The position numbers were made by a program, and so were the translations under genes. The notes under the pieces were generated by a model. It was not told the origin of the DNA. It saw nothing but the letters and a program-made list of their open reading frames with translations, and ran no database searches. Shown piece after piece: positions 1-8,285 of a stretch of 64,000 bases of DNA. Location of the stretch: positions 1,736,001-1,800,000 of the forward strand of contig NZ_CP090376.1 in the NCBI RefSeq assembly GCF_022836875.1, in the 5' to 3' direction. This DNA is from Flavobacterium enshiense (lineage in GTDB: Bacteria; Bacteroidota; Bacteroidia; Flavobacteriales; Flavobacteriaceae). Numbering within the stretch: the stretch's first letter is position 1; every line of letters starts with the position of its first letter.

Positions 1-326
1 TAACCTTTTAAATCACCATTTTTTGAAACTTTGATTACGTTGACCGCCCCAATGATTTCGGCGTTTTTTGATAAAGTCGTCAGATAAGGCAGCACCGCTT
101 CTTTGTAAGGAATAGTAACATTCAGGCCTTTCAGGTTTTTGATATTGCCGAGGATTGTAGGTAATTCCTCAATAGAGGCGATGTCGAAATTTTTATACGA
201 ATAATGTGTGAAATTGATTTTTTCAAATTTCTCCGTAAAGTATTTTTTGGAAAACGAATAGCTTATATTCTTTCCAATTAATCCAAACTTCTTCTTTTTC
301 GGTTTTTTTGCCTTTTTCGATTTCAT
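1..326 (-). CDS. aroE: Shikimate dehydrogenase, N-terminal part (cut by window edge)
   Basis: Reduces 3-dehydroshikimate to shikimate with NADPH in the aromatic amino acid pathway. Only the first 108 codons lie in the window. The substrate-binding half is clear: GLIGKNISYSFS (about residues 15-26) supplies the two shikimate-binding serines (S22, S24), NVTIPYKE (69-76) carries the catalytic Lys (K75), and GAVNVIK follows. The start at 326 is the only ATG before the first beta strand. It gives an odd leader of about 13 residues, nine of them Lys. The NADP-binding C-terminal half lies outside the window, so completeness cannot be judged. The gene follows the TPR gene after a clear terminator, so it probably has its own promoter. 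Confidence 0.93.
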   Translation of the reverse strand, partial: MKSKKAKKPKKKKFGLIGKNISYSFSKKYFTEKFEKINFTHYSYKNFDIASIEELPTILGNIKNLKGLNVTIPYKEAVLPYLTTLSKNAEIIGAVNVIKVSKNGDLKG

Positions 327-360
327 TTTTATTCGTGTAAAAGTTTGAAGATTTTATGCT

Positions 361-393
361 ATAAAAAACGGTCAATTAGATTCTAATTGACCG
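361..393 (-). terminator. Rho-independent terminator after the TPR gene
   Basis: Perfect 12-bp inverted repeat (369-380 and 382-393, arm CGGTCAATTAGA). On the minus strand it is followed by a T run (368 down to 363). It lies between the stop of the TPR gene (424) and the aroE start (326). Confidence 0.9.
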
Positions 394-423
394 TAAAGTT
401 AATAGTAAAATGTTGTATTTGGT

Positions 424-1830
424 TTACTCTTCGTTTGCTTTTTTATGTTTTTCAACAGCATTCTGAACAATTTTTCGGTTCCAGATTACCGGGAATAGTT
501 CTTCCAGCAGTGTTCTGTTTTCGAAATTCTGTCTCAATCCGTTGGCAAGGTGGAATTTTCCTTTGGTATCATCCTGAAGCATAAAATACAAGCCTGCTAA
601 ACGATATTCCACTTCATATTCTTCAGGGAAATATTCTGATGCCTGTAAAAGTGTTTGGACGGCGCTTTCAAATTCACCCAGGAATTGTAAAATATCTGCC
701 CAGAATAACCAGGTGTCTAATTCATAATCGCCATATTCCACTGCTTTTCGGTAACCATATTCTGCTTCTTCAAAGAAATGCAACGCTCTGTTGATTGTGG
801 CATATCTTTTCCAGTACAGTTTGTTTTCATTATCAATTCCCAAGGCTTTATTTACATAGTATAAGGCCTTTTGGAAATTTTTAAGACGAATGTAAAAGTC
901 GGTTATGGCAATCCAGGCCTTGTCCAACAAAGGATCTTCGTGAACGGTTTTTAAATAGAACTGCAGTGCTAATTCGGTGTTGCCTAATTTTTCATGACAT
1001 TTACCTACGCGTAATAAAGCGAAAGAGGTAGCGTCATCCAGTTCCATGGTAACCATATAACAGTCAATGGCTTCCTGATATTTTTTCAGTTTTTCAAGGG
1101 CTTTTGCTTTTTCAAGATAAGCGCCAAGGAAATTTTCATCAATCAGGGTAGCATAATCGAAAGCACGAACAGCCTGGTCATAATCCTTTATGGTATAATA
1201 TTGACGTCCAAGTTGGTGCCATGCGACTTCACTGTAAGGGTTTCGGTCTATAAAACTGTTCAGGAATAAAATAGCTTCGTTGTTCTGGTCTAAGAAGTCA
1301 AAGCAATATACTACGTTGTACAGGGCGGAATGATCGTCTAAATCTTCGTCCAGACATTTAATAAAGTTTTCCTTCGCCAGTTCCAATTCGTCCATGAATA
1401 AATATTCCATACCGATTAAGGAATAAACATCCACATAATCGTCGGTATATTTCAGTGCATATTTTAGTAATTCAACGGCTTTTTCATGTTCATCCCTTTT
1501 CGAGTGAATATTTGCCTTTAGAATATAAATTTCTTCGTTTGTAGGTTCGAGAGCATATAACTCATTCAGCATTTTTTCAGCTATGTCGAGTTTGTCCTCA
1601 AATATTAAAAGTTCTACTTGAACCAACTTCAAACCAGTTGATTTGGGGTGTTGTTCTAAGCCTAATTTTAAAGCCTTTTTGGCCAAGTTTATTCTGCCCG
1701 TGTCGAGATAGTGAAGAATGATGTCTTCAAACTCTTCAGAGTCAAAGAAGAATACCTTGTTGGTTTTCAACATAGATTCAAACTTTGATAAGGATAAACT
1801 GTTTTCCTCTTCCTCGTTACTCAAATACAT
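424..1830 (-). CDS. Tetratricopeptide repeat protein (468 aa)
   Basis: A soluble protein built almost wholly of TPR helical pairs, with repeated A-Y-x-x-A/A-x-x-F-x-K spacing from about residue 35 to 440. There is no signal peptide or membrane segment, so it is probably a cytoplasmic scaffold. The N-terminus is acidic and the C-terminus Lys-rich (ends KHKKANEE). No catalytic domain is visible and the partner is unknown. It sits between a class III aminotransferase gene and aroE, all on the minus strand. The call as a TPR protein is firm; the function is not known. Confidence 0.9.
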   Translation of the reverse strand: MYLSNEEEENSLSLSKFESMLKTNKVFFFDSEEFEDIILHYLDTGRINLAKKALKLGLEQHPKSTGLKLVQVELLIFEDKLDIAEKMLNELYALEPTNEEIYILKANIHSKRDEHEKAVELLKYALKYTDDYVDVYSLIGMEYLFMDELELAKENFIKCLDEDLDDHSALYNVVYCFDFLDQNNEAILFLNSFIDRNPYSEVAWHQLGRQYYTIKDYDQAVRAFDYATLIDENFLGAYLEKAKALEKLKKYQEAIDCYMVTMELDDATSFALLRVGKCHEKLGNTELALQFYLKTVHEDPLLDKAWIAITDFYIRLKNFQKALYYVNKALGIDNENKLYWKRYATINRALHFFEEAEYGYRKAVEYGDYELDTWLFWADILQFLGEFESAVQTLLQASEYFPEEYEVEYRLAGLYFMLQDDTKGKFHLANGLRQNFENRTLLEELFPVIWNRKIVQNAVEKHKKANEE

Positions 1831-1865
1831 ACTCCACTTGTTTAAAATTATCCTTATTAAAATTA

Positions 1866-1887
1866 CTAAAGGTTTTAAACCTTTTAG
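1866..1887 (-). terminator. Weak palindromic terminator between aminotransferase and TPR genes
   Basis: Near-perfect palindrome (AAAGGTTT at 1868-1875, AAACCTTT at 1877-1884) in the 114-bp gap. On the minus strand it is followed by an A/T-rich stretch without a long T run. It could be a weak terminator of the aminotransferase gene, or an operator of the TPR gene. Confidence 0.45.
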
Positions 1888-1944
1888 AGATGAACGTTTT
1901 TATGTTGTAAACAATATTATTAACAATTGATTTTTAGCTTTTTG

Positions 1945-3168
1945 CTATTGGTTTTCAGTTGTTTTTGATTGTTCCTCGCTCATTAATTCCTCCATCACTT
2001 CATTCATAGCTTCAAGAATGATGCCACAACCTTCTTCAATCTCTTCATTAGTCAGGGTTAGGGGCGGAGTGATGCGAATGGCGCACCCTTCAAACAGTAG
2101 CCAGAATAAGATGAGTCCTTTGTCCTGACATTTGAATATTACTTTATTGGTGATTTCAGGACTTTCTGTCATTGCGGCCAGCATTAAACCTTCGCCTCGG
2201 ACCTCTTTAATTAAAGGATGTACTAGTAATTTACGAATTAATTGCTCTTTTTCCAAGGTCTGAGGCATTAAATCCGTCTCAAGTAGCTCTTTTAACGTTG
2301 CAAGACATGCTGCGGCTATAACAGGATGGCCCCCAAAAGTCGTAATATGTCCTAATTTCGGATCGTGGCTCAGCAAATCCATGTATTCTGTTTTGGCCAT
2401 AAAAGCGCCTACAGGCATGCCGCCGCCCATTCCTTTACCCATTACAACAACATCAGGAACAATATCATAATTCTGGAATCCGAACAGTTTTCCTGTACGT
2501 CCGAATCCGGGCTGAATTTCGTCTAAAATCAATAAAGCACCCACTTCATCACAACGTTGGCGTACTTTTTTCAGGAAATCATTATGAGGCTGAATGAATC
2601 CGGCGCCACCTTGAATGGTTTCCATGATGATTCCCGCCGTTTTTTCTGTGATTTTCTGTAAATCGTCTTCATTGTTGAATGTTATAAAATCAACATCCGG
2701 AATTAATGGGCGGAAGATTTGCTTACGTTCTTCAAATCCCATCACACTCATCGAACCCATGGTATTTCCGTGATAGGCATTATAACATGAAATAAGCTGG
2801 CTTCTTCCGGTTACACGGCGAGCTAATTTTAAAGCACCTTCCGTAGCCTCTGTTCCTGAATTTACCAAATAGACTTTATCTAAGGGAGCAGGAGTGTTTT
2901 CTGCCAATAATCGACATAGTTCTACCGCAGGATTCTGTGCATATTCACCATACACCATTACGTGTGCATATTTGTCCAGCTGGCTTACAATCGCTTCACG
3001 AACTCTAGGGTGCTGATGGCCAAGTGTGCAGGCGGAAACACCGGCTACAAAGTCTAAATAGGCTTTCCCGTTGGTGTCATATATGTATGAACCTTTGGCG
3101 TGTGAAACCTCCATTCCAAGAGGATGCGGTGAGGTTTGGGCTTGGTATTTATAGAAATCTTTTAGCAT
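1945..3168 (-). CDS. Class III PLP-dependent aminotransferase (aspartate/ornithine aminotransferase family)
   Basis: A fold-type I aminotransferase of the acetylornithine/ornithine/4-aminobutyrate group, 407 aa, the usual length. Visible landmarks are SGTEATE (104-110, phosphate binding), YHG (132-134), DEIQPGFGRTG (216-226) with Asp216 for the pyridine nitrogen, and the PLP lysine K245 in MGKGMGGGMPVG. The substrate cannot be read from sequence, and no arginine or lysine pathway genes adjoin it. The extreme C-terminus is a polar, Glu-rich tail. It lies downstream of the ostA-like gene on the same strand (63-bp gap). Confidence 0.9.
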   Translation of the reverse strand: MLKDFYKYQAQTSPHPLGMEVSHAKGSYIYDTNGKAYLDFVAGVSACTLGHQHPRVREAIVSQLDKYAHVMVYGEYAQNPAVELCRLLAENTPAPLDKVYLVNSGTEATEGALKLARRVTGRSQLISCYNAYHGNTMGSMSVMGFEERKQIFRPLIPDVDFITFNNEDDLQKITEKTAGIIMETIQGGAGFIQPHNDFLKKVRQRCDEVGALLILDEIQPGFGRTGKLFGFQNYDIVPDVVVMGKGMGGGMPVGAFMAKTEYMDLLSHDPKLGHITTFGGHPVIAAACLATLKELLETDLMPQTLEKEQLIRKLLVHPLIKEVRGEGLMLAAMTESPEITNKVIFKCQDKGLILFWLLFEGCAIRITPPLTLTNEEIEEGCGIILEAMNEVMEELMSEEQSKTTENQ

Positions 3169-3231
3169 TGTTAAGGTATTCTAGGATTCGGGTGTTCAGT
3201 TATTTTGAAAACTGATAAGCGTGATTGAAAA

Positions 3232-4884
3232 CTATTTTTTTTTCTTTTTAACTGGTGGAGTTGTTTTCTTTTCCGGTTTGCCGTAGTTTAAAGTTTCCTT
3301 TTTAACTTCCATGGGTTTCTCCGCCTTTAAGAGTTCTTTTTTGCTTTCTAGGGCTATTTTTTCACCTAATTCGTTTTCTTCTTTAGGGAAAATATCGGCC
3401 AGGGTTTTGATTTCCTCATCTCCACGCCAAATGAATCCTCTAAGTTTCCGTGCGCTTTCAGGTAAGTCTTTTTCGGGATAAATCTGTCCTTCCGGATTCA
3501 CGAATTTCGTTACTGTTTGTATCTTGTTGTCTTCTAGTTCCAGATGAATCGAACTGCAAACGCCTTTGTCAATACCTACTAATTCGTTTTTGTCGTTATA
3601 CATGTAGTAAATCATTTCGGCGTTTTTTACCATGTCGACTTCATAGAGTTTGTTGTCGCGGAATTTCCCGTACAGATTCAGTCCTTTTACCTGATTATAA
3701 CCATTGCCAATCGTGTCTTTCTGGATAATAAAAGCATCGTTCATCACTTTTAGGGAGTCCAGTTTTTCGGTTTTGTTATTTCCGATCAGGTGCATTATCT
3801 CTCCGGTTAATTGGCTTTTCTGGCTCCATAAGATAGGCCTTCCGATTAATTGCGTCAATCCTTTTTTCTGATCGGAATGAATTGAATCGCATTTTCCGCT
3901 CATGTCCGACTTATATATTCGGGCATTGTTAAAACCGCGTACAACGCGTTCTCCTGGTTTTCCTGTAACCAGCAAGCGCTTTGCGTGAATGTAAACCGAA
4001 TCGTTTTCTACAAAGGAAGAAACCAATGCTTTTTTGGTGATAAACATGGAATCTTTGTTTTTATACATCTCGGCATAATGTCCTTTTACAATCATGCGGT
4101 TGATGCTGTCTGTAATTTTTACGTTATTGATGGCCTTGGAAAATTCCTGTTTCCGGTCGTAATAAATCTTGTCTCCCTTTATTTTCCGGTTTTTATAGGT
4201 GATTGTTGAGTTTTTTGACAGGTTTGAGGTGTGGTTTTTGGTGTCGTAAAAACCGTTCTCTGTGTAAATTACATTCTCTTTACTGGTAATAGTGGATGGG
4301 CCAAAAACATACGCATGTCCGGAATTGTCATAAAAATCCAAATGGTTTGTTTTGATTGTACATTGCGGATTGGTAACTGTTACCGCAGTTTTAAACTGGT
4401 ATTTCTTTTCATTTAAAAAATAACGTCCTGATTTACTTCTTAGGGTGTTTTCTTTGTTGACAATGGTTCCGTAAGTGCTGTAATATGCCTGCTGGATGGC
4501 TCTGTCGAAGTTGATGGTATCTGTTGTTAAAGTAGATTCCGGTGAGCGTAAAATCACATCTCCCGTTGCAAAAGCAAATTTTTGATTACCATTGTATTCG
4601 GCATACCTGCTAATCATTGAAATGGAGTCTCCCTGGTTTAAACGCACATTACCAAAGGCTTTTACATAGTTTTCATCTTTAAAATGATAGGCTTTGTTGC
4701 AATTGATAATCACTCCGTCGTGTTCTACCTGAACGTTTCCGGTAAACAGGATAGCACCCGGAATTTCGGTTTGATCCATGTCGATGAAATCAGAATGGAC
4801 AATTCGTATAATTTTTTTGTCTTGTGCTAAAGAGGTAAGTCCAACAAAAAGGGCACTTAATATAAATATAATATGTTTTTTCAA
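3232..4884 (-). CDS. OstA-like LPS transport protein (LptA/LptD N-domain family)
   Basis: A 550-aa exported protein with a signal peptide (MKKHIIFILSALFVGLTSLAQ). The long body of short beta strands typical of the OstA jelly-roll shows in repeats such as GAILFTGNVQVEHDGVIINC, where tagged features (names, fills, 'gets dirty') recur every 25-30 residues. OstA domains carry lipopolysaccharide through the periplasm. In Bacteroidota, proteins of this length are annotated OstA-like. The tail after about residue 500 is Lys/Glu-rich and ends in a Lys run, probably disordered. A promoter box lies at 4901-4908. Confidence 0.85.
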   Translation of the reverse strand: MKKHIIFILSALFVGLTSLAQDKKIIRIVHSDFIDMDQTEIPGAILFTGNVQVEHDGVIINCNKAYHFKDENYVKAFGNVRLNQGDSISMISRYAEYNGNQKFAFATGDVILRSPESTLTTDTINFDRAIQQAYYSTYGTIVNKENTLRSKSGRYFLNEKKYQFKTAVTVTNPQCTIKTNHLDFYDNSGHAYVFGPSTITSKENVIYTENGFYDTKNHTSNLSKNSTITYKNRKIKGDKIYYDRKQEFSKAINNVKITDSINRMIVKGHYAEMYKNKDSMFITKKALVSSFVENDSVYIHAKRLLVTGKPGERVVRGFNNARIYKSDMSGKCDSIHSDQKKGLTQLIGRPILWSQKSQLTGEIMHLIGNNKTEKLDSLKVMNDAFIIQKDTIGNGYNQVKGLNLYGKFRDNKLYEVDMVKNAEMIYYMYNDKNELVGIDKGVCSSIHLELEDNKIQTVTKFVNPEGQIYPEKDLPESARKLRGFIWRGDEEIKTLADIFPKEENELGEKIALESKKELLKAEKPMEVKKETLNYGKPEKKTTPPVKKKKK

Positions 4885-4900
4885 GGCGTGAAATTTTGCC

Positions 4901-4908
4901 CAAATTTA
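4901..4908 (-). promoter_or_regulatory. Bacteroidota -7 box for the OstA-like gene
   Basis: TAAATTTG on the minus strand (TAnnTTTG consensus), ending 16 nt before the ATG at 4884. No convincing -33 TTG is visible at the ideal distance. Confidence 0.6.
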
Positions 4909-4963
4909 AGTAAAATCCGTGAAAGCCGATTTTTATTAAGAATTATTTGTGCTGAGGAGTAGA

Positions 4964-4994
4964 AAGCAGAAATTTGAAATCAGAAATTAAAAAT
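4964..4994. repeat. AT-rich heptad repeat (GAAATTT/GAAATCA type)
   Basis: Imperfect tandem units of about 7-8 nt (AGAAATTTGAAATCAGAAATT). Related runs occur at 10561-10611, 16284-16323 and 49396-49437. This copy is 80 bp before the OstA-like gene start. Confidence 0.55.
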
Positions 4995-5069
4995 GTTATC
5001 TATATTCTCTTATAAAAGTTTTTATGTTTCACTGTGGTGCTTTGTGTATATCTTCATGGGATAGTTACA

Positions 5070-5097
5070 AAAAAAGCCTTCCGAAGAAAGCTTTTTT
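5070..5097 (-). terminator. UUCG-tetraloop terminator of the lipoprotein gene
   Basis: On the minus strand: stem AAGC-T-TTC, loop TTCG, stem GAA-G-GCTT, then a T run. The closing C(UUCG)G tetraloop is the very stable RNA type. It is closely similar to the terminator at 5722-5750. Confidence 0.88.
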
Positions 5098-5104
5098 ATT
5101 TTAC

Positions 5105-5692
5105 TTATTTATATAGAATTACAAACCAGCAGGCATTCTGGGGTTGAAAAATTCCTAAACCTGGGGTGTAAAGTAAAAAGCCTACTTTAGCATTGTTGCT
5201 CATATATTGATTCGTTATTTCAAGATTTTTTACGACATCCCAAACAGCGTGATAGTTTAGGTTTGAATATCCTTCACTAGCTATTATATCGGCTGTTGGA
5301 GTAAAATATTGAGCCGTAGTTAGATTTACGCTTGCAGTATTTTGGCTTGTCTGAAAATCGGTAGATGGGTGTTGAACAGGATAATCGTTTTGTCCACCCA
5401 TCCAAGAAATTGTACCGCTAAAAACCACTGTGTTAGCTGGGATATATTTTAATGAATAGCTTCCAAAATCACTTGGCGGTACATATGTTTCCTCAAATGG
5501 AATAGTTGGAGACATTGCTACATTTTCAAAATGATATTCTGTTCCGCCTCTAAAAGCATTTGTCTGAAAATCTACCTTTAAAAACATTAAATCTCTCGAA
5601 GTGTTGGATGAAGGTGTTGTCAGAGTGTCGTCTTGGTCGGTGCACGATATAAGTACAAAAGCAATTATGAGGGAAAAGAATATTTTTTTCAT
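5105..5692 (-). CDS. Uncharacterised lipoprotein (195 aa)
   Basis: The N-terminus is a lipoprotein signal: MKKIFFSLIIAFVLISC, with the lipobox Cys at 17. It is followed by a Ser/Thr/Asp-rich linker and a domain of about 150 residues rich in beta-strand residues, Trp and Tyr. I do not recognise the family. After lipidation it should sit in the cell envelope. It is alone between two near-identical terminators (5722-5750 and 5070-5097), so it is a one-gene unit inserted between purA and the ostA-like gene. The function is unknown. Confidence 0.8.
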   Translation of the reverse strand: MKKIFFSLIIAFVLISCTDQDDTLTTPSSNTSRDLMFLKVDFQTNAFRGGTEYHFENVAMSPTIPFEETYVPPSDFGSYSLKYIPANTVVFSGTISWMGGQNDYPVQHPSTDFQTSQNTASVNLTTAQYFTPTADIIASEGYSNLNYHAVWDVVKNLEITNQYMSNNAKVGFLLYTPGLGIFQPQNACWFVILYK

Positions 5693-5721
5693 ATTGTTCT
5701 ATTGAGGTATCTAAATTAATA

Positions 5722-5750
5722 AAAAAAAACGCCTTCCGAAGAAAGCGTTT
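5722..5750 (-). terminator. UUCG-tetraloop terminator of purA
   Basis: Directly after the purA stop (5756). Minus strand: AAACGC-T-TTC, loop TTCG, GAA-G-GCGTTT, then T9. It shares the upper stem and loop with the terminator at 5070-5097. The lower stem differs by paired changes. Confidence 0.9.
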
Positions 5751-5755
5751 CCAAA

Positions 5756-7027
5756 TTATTTCATGATCGTCTGTGTCCTGTCTGGTCCTACAGAAATCAC
5801 TTTGATTGGAACTCCAACTTCTTTCTCGATGAATTCCACATACTCTTTCAATTCGGCTGGAAGTTCGTCGTATTTGGTCATGCCTGTTAAATCGGCTTTC
5901 CATCCTTTTTTCTCCACATAAACCGGAGTTACGTTTTCTTCCTCGATATTGTAAGGCAGGTGGCTGATAACATCACCTTTGTATTTATATCCTGTACAAA
6001 CTCTTAAAGTGTCGAAACCTGAAAGAACGTCGCCTTTCATCATGTATAACTGAGTAACACCGTTTACTTGTACCGCATATTTTAAGGCTACAAGGTCTAA
6101 CCATCCGCAACGACGCGCACGTCCGGTAACAGAACCGAATTCGTTTCCAACTTTAGCCATGGTTTGTCCGTCTTCGTCGAATAATTCTGTAGGGAAAGGT
6201 CCGCTACCAACACGGGTAGTGTATGCTTTGAAAATTCCGAAAACGTCTTTTACTTTGTTAGGAGCGATTCCTAAACCTGTACAAGCTCCTGCAGCAGTAG
6301 TATTTGACGAAGTAACAAATGGATATGTTCCGAAATCGATATCTAATAATGAACCCTGAGCGCCTTCAGCAAGGATTGATTTTCCTGCTTTCATTGCACT
6401 GTTTAAATATTCTTCGCTGTCAATGAACTGCAATGTTTTTAAAACTTCGATAGCTGCAAAAAACTCAGCTTCCATTTCCTGTAAATTGTACTGCATATCA
6501 ACATCATAAAACGAAATCATCGCTTCATGTTTGTCAGCTAAAGCTCTGTAGCGCTCTTTAAAATCAGTAAGCTCAATATCTCCTACACGGATTCCGTTTC
6601 TACCGGTTTTGTCCATATAAGTTGGGCCAATTCCTTTTAAGGTAGAACCGATTTTCGCTTTTCCTTTCGCTGTTTCAGAAGCAGCATCCAATAAGCGGTG
6701 TGTTGGTAAAATTAAATGAGCTTTTCTGGAAATCAGTAGTTTAGATTTGATGTCCATGTTGAATTTTTCAAGACCTTCCAATTCTTTTTGGAAAACCACC
6801 GGATCGATAACTACACCGTTTCCGATGATGTTAACAGCTGTTTTGTGGAAAATCCCTGAAGGGATAGTTCTTAAAACGTGTTTGATTCCGTCAAATTCTA
6901 AAGTGTGTCCGGCGTTAGGTCCGCCCTGAAAACGAGCAATGATGTCATATTTTGAAGTAAGAACATCAACGATTTTTCCTTTGCCTTCGTCGCCCCACTG
7001 TAAGCCTAGCAGTAAATCTACTGTCAT
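5756..7027 (-). CDS. purA: Adenylosuccinate synthase
   Basis: Joins IMP and aspartate with GTP to give adenylosuccinate, the first committed step to AMP. The 423-aa length is normal. The GTP-binding P-loop GDEGKGK is at residues 12-18, with D13 and K16 catalytic, followed by GGPNAGHT (about 35-42). GIGPTYMDK and the C-terminal STPGW-region equivalent (SVGPDRTQTI) are also present. Transcribed with the fur-like gene upstream on the same strand (63-bp gap) and closed by its own terminator. Confidence 0.98.
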   Translation of the reverse strand: MTVDLLLGLQWGDEGKGKIVDVLTSKYDIIARFQGGPNAGHTLEFDGIKHVLRTIPSGIFHKTAVNIIGNGVVIDPVVFQKELEGLEKFNMDIKSKLLISRKAHLILPTHRLLDAASETAKGKAKIGSTLKGIGPTYMDKTGRNGIRVGDIELTDFKERYRALADKHEAMISFYDVDMQYNLQEMEAEFFAAIEVLKTLQFIDSEEYLNSAMKAGKSILAEGAQGSLLDIDFGTYPFVTSSNTTAAGACTGLGIAPNKVKDVFGIFKAYTTRVGSGPFPTELFDEDGQTMAKVGNEFGSVTGRARRCGWLDLVALKYAVQVNGVTQLYMMKGDVLSGFDTLRVCTGYKYKGDVISHLPYNIEEENVTPVYVEKKGWKADLTGMTKYDELPAELKEYVEFIEKEVGVPIKVISVGPDRTQTIMK

Positions 7028-7090
7028 TGTGTTGTTTGTTATTTTAGTTGTTTTATATTTTTTAAGATGGCTTAAACAAGCAATCCTATT

Positions 7091-7531
7091 TTATTCCTGT
7101 TTTTTTGTCGCGTAAAAATAAAGCGAATGGTTGTGAATGCTGATGCCGAAAATTTCTTCGATGGTTTGTTTTATCGTCTGGATTCTCGGATCACAAAATT
7201 CGATTACTTCGCCGGTGTCGCTCATAATGATGTGATCGTGTTGTTTGTCGAAATAGGATTTCTCGTAATGAGCCTGATTCTGACCAAACTGATGACGTCT
7301 TACCAAACCGCATTCCAATAACAATTCAATCGTGTTGTAAAGCGTAGCACGGCTCACACGATAGTTTTTGTTTTTCATTTTGATATACAGCGATTCAATG
7401 TCAAAATGATCATGACTTTCGTAAATTTCCTGAAGGATAGCATAGCGTTCCGGCGTTTTGCGATGCCCTTTTTCTTCAAGATATTTCGTGAATACTGATT
7501 TTACAATTTCCTGATTCTTATTGTTTTCCAT
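7091..7531 (-). CDS. Fur/PerR/Zur-family transcriptional regulator
   Basis: A 146-aa winged-helix repressor of the Fur superfamily. It has the recognition region [14 protein letters not shown] (about 58-71) and the His-rich metal site [10 protein letters not shown] and [17 protein letters not shown]. It lacks both CxxC pairs that hold the structural zinc in many Fur and PerR proteins; only single Cys residues remain. The C-terminus [14 protein letters not shown] has His but no Cys. The metal sensed (Fe, Mn, Zn) or peroxide cannot be told from sequence. Followed 63 bp later by purA, an arrangement common in Flavobacteriia. Confidence 0.9.
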   Translation of the reverse strand: MENNKNQEIVKSVFTKYLEEKGHRKTPERYAILQEIYESHDHFDIESLYIKMKNKNYRVSRATLYNTIELLLECGLVRRHQFGQNQAHYEKSYFDKQHDHIIMSDTGEVIEFCDPRIQTIKQTIEEIFGISIHNHSLYFYATKKQE

Positions 7532-7555
7532 TTAAGGTTTGCTATAAAAGACCGG

Positions 7556-7563
7556 CAAAGATA
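7556..7563 (-). promoter_or_regulatory. Bacteroidota -7 box for the fur-like gene
   Basis: TATCTTTG on the minus strand, 24 nt before the ATG at 7531. It fits TAnnTTTG. Confidence 0.6.
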
Positions 7564-7592
7564 CGGTTATTTTTTGTGAGGTGAAAGATTAT

Positions 7593-8285
7593 TTATTCGG
7601 ATTCATAAAAAGAATTCCAAATTTCAGGTTTAAGATGGTTGACCATCCAGTCGGCACGGTATTCGCCATTTCTGACCAAAGTGGTTCCATCCGGTTTTAT
7701 AATCAATTGAGAGCCGGAAAGACTTGGGGAGGTCATAAGGTTTCTTTTTAAAAAATTATCGGTATCAGTGAAGAAAAATTCTTTTTCAGAAGTAAAATCG
7801 TTGTCCAGTTGTATACCGTTATCAAAGAAAACAAAGTAAATAATGTTTTTGTGGTTGGTTTCAACATAATTTTTGATCTGTGAAAAAAAAGTCTTCCTGT
7901 CATTGATTATATTTTTTGTACAGTGATTTGTTGAATAACTAGAGCAGAAATCATCTTTATAGTAATAGGAAATTAAAAAGATGGTACCTTCTTTAAATTC
8001 ACGATTTGTAGCTTTTTGAAAATAATTTTTTATGGAATCATACCTGGTGTTGTATGCCTGATATATTGGGTTTTTTAAAGTAGCTACATAACCGCTGTCT
8101 TCTGATTTGTGAATTGCCCAGGCTAAATCTTCCTTTTCTGATCTGGATCTTAAATTATTTACGGATATTTTTTTACCTTCTTTATCAACCCAATATTTCA
8201 CTCGTCCATTTGCCTGGCTAAAACTTGTATTGTAAGAAGCTAAAAATAAGAACAAGATTGTAATCTTAACAGCTGTTTTAAACAT
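7593..8285 (-). CDS. Secreted protein of unknown function (230 aa), coupled to rsh
   Basis: Signal peptide MFKTAVKITILFLFLASYNTSFSQ, then a soluble domain of about 205 aa with the pair CSSYSTNHC. No known domain is recognised. The pattern of an N-terminal strand, a long loop and alternating helices loosely recalls thioredoxin-like folds, but no CxxC is present. Its first 8 nt overlap the 3' end of rsh (8278-8285), so it is translationally coupled to it. A periplasmic protein tied to a stringent response gene is unusual; the coupling may be positional only. Confidence 0.75.
   Translation of the reverse strand: MFKTAVKITILFLFLASYNTSFSQANGRVKYWVDKEGKKISVNNLRSRSEKEDLAWAIHKSEDSGYVATLKNPIYQAYNTRYDSIKNYFQKATNREFKEGTIFLISYYYKDDFCSSYSTNHCTKNIINDRKTFFSQIKNYVETNHKNIIYFVFFDNGIQLDNDFTSEKEFFFTDTDNFLKRNLMTSPSLSGSQLIIKPDGTTLVRNGEYRADWMVNHLKPEIWNSFYESE

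Noticed and set aside
5550..5903. 117-aa minus-strand ORF overlapping purA and lipoprotein genes
   Set aside because: Shadow of two well supported genes in another frame.
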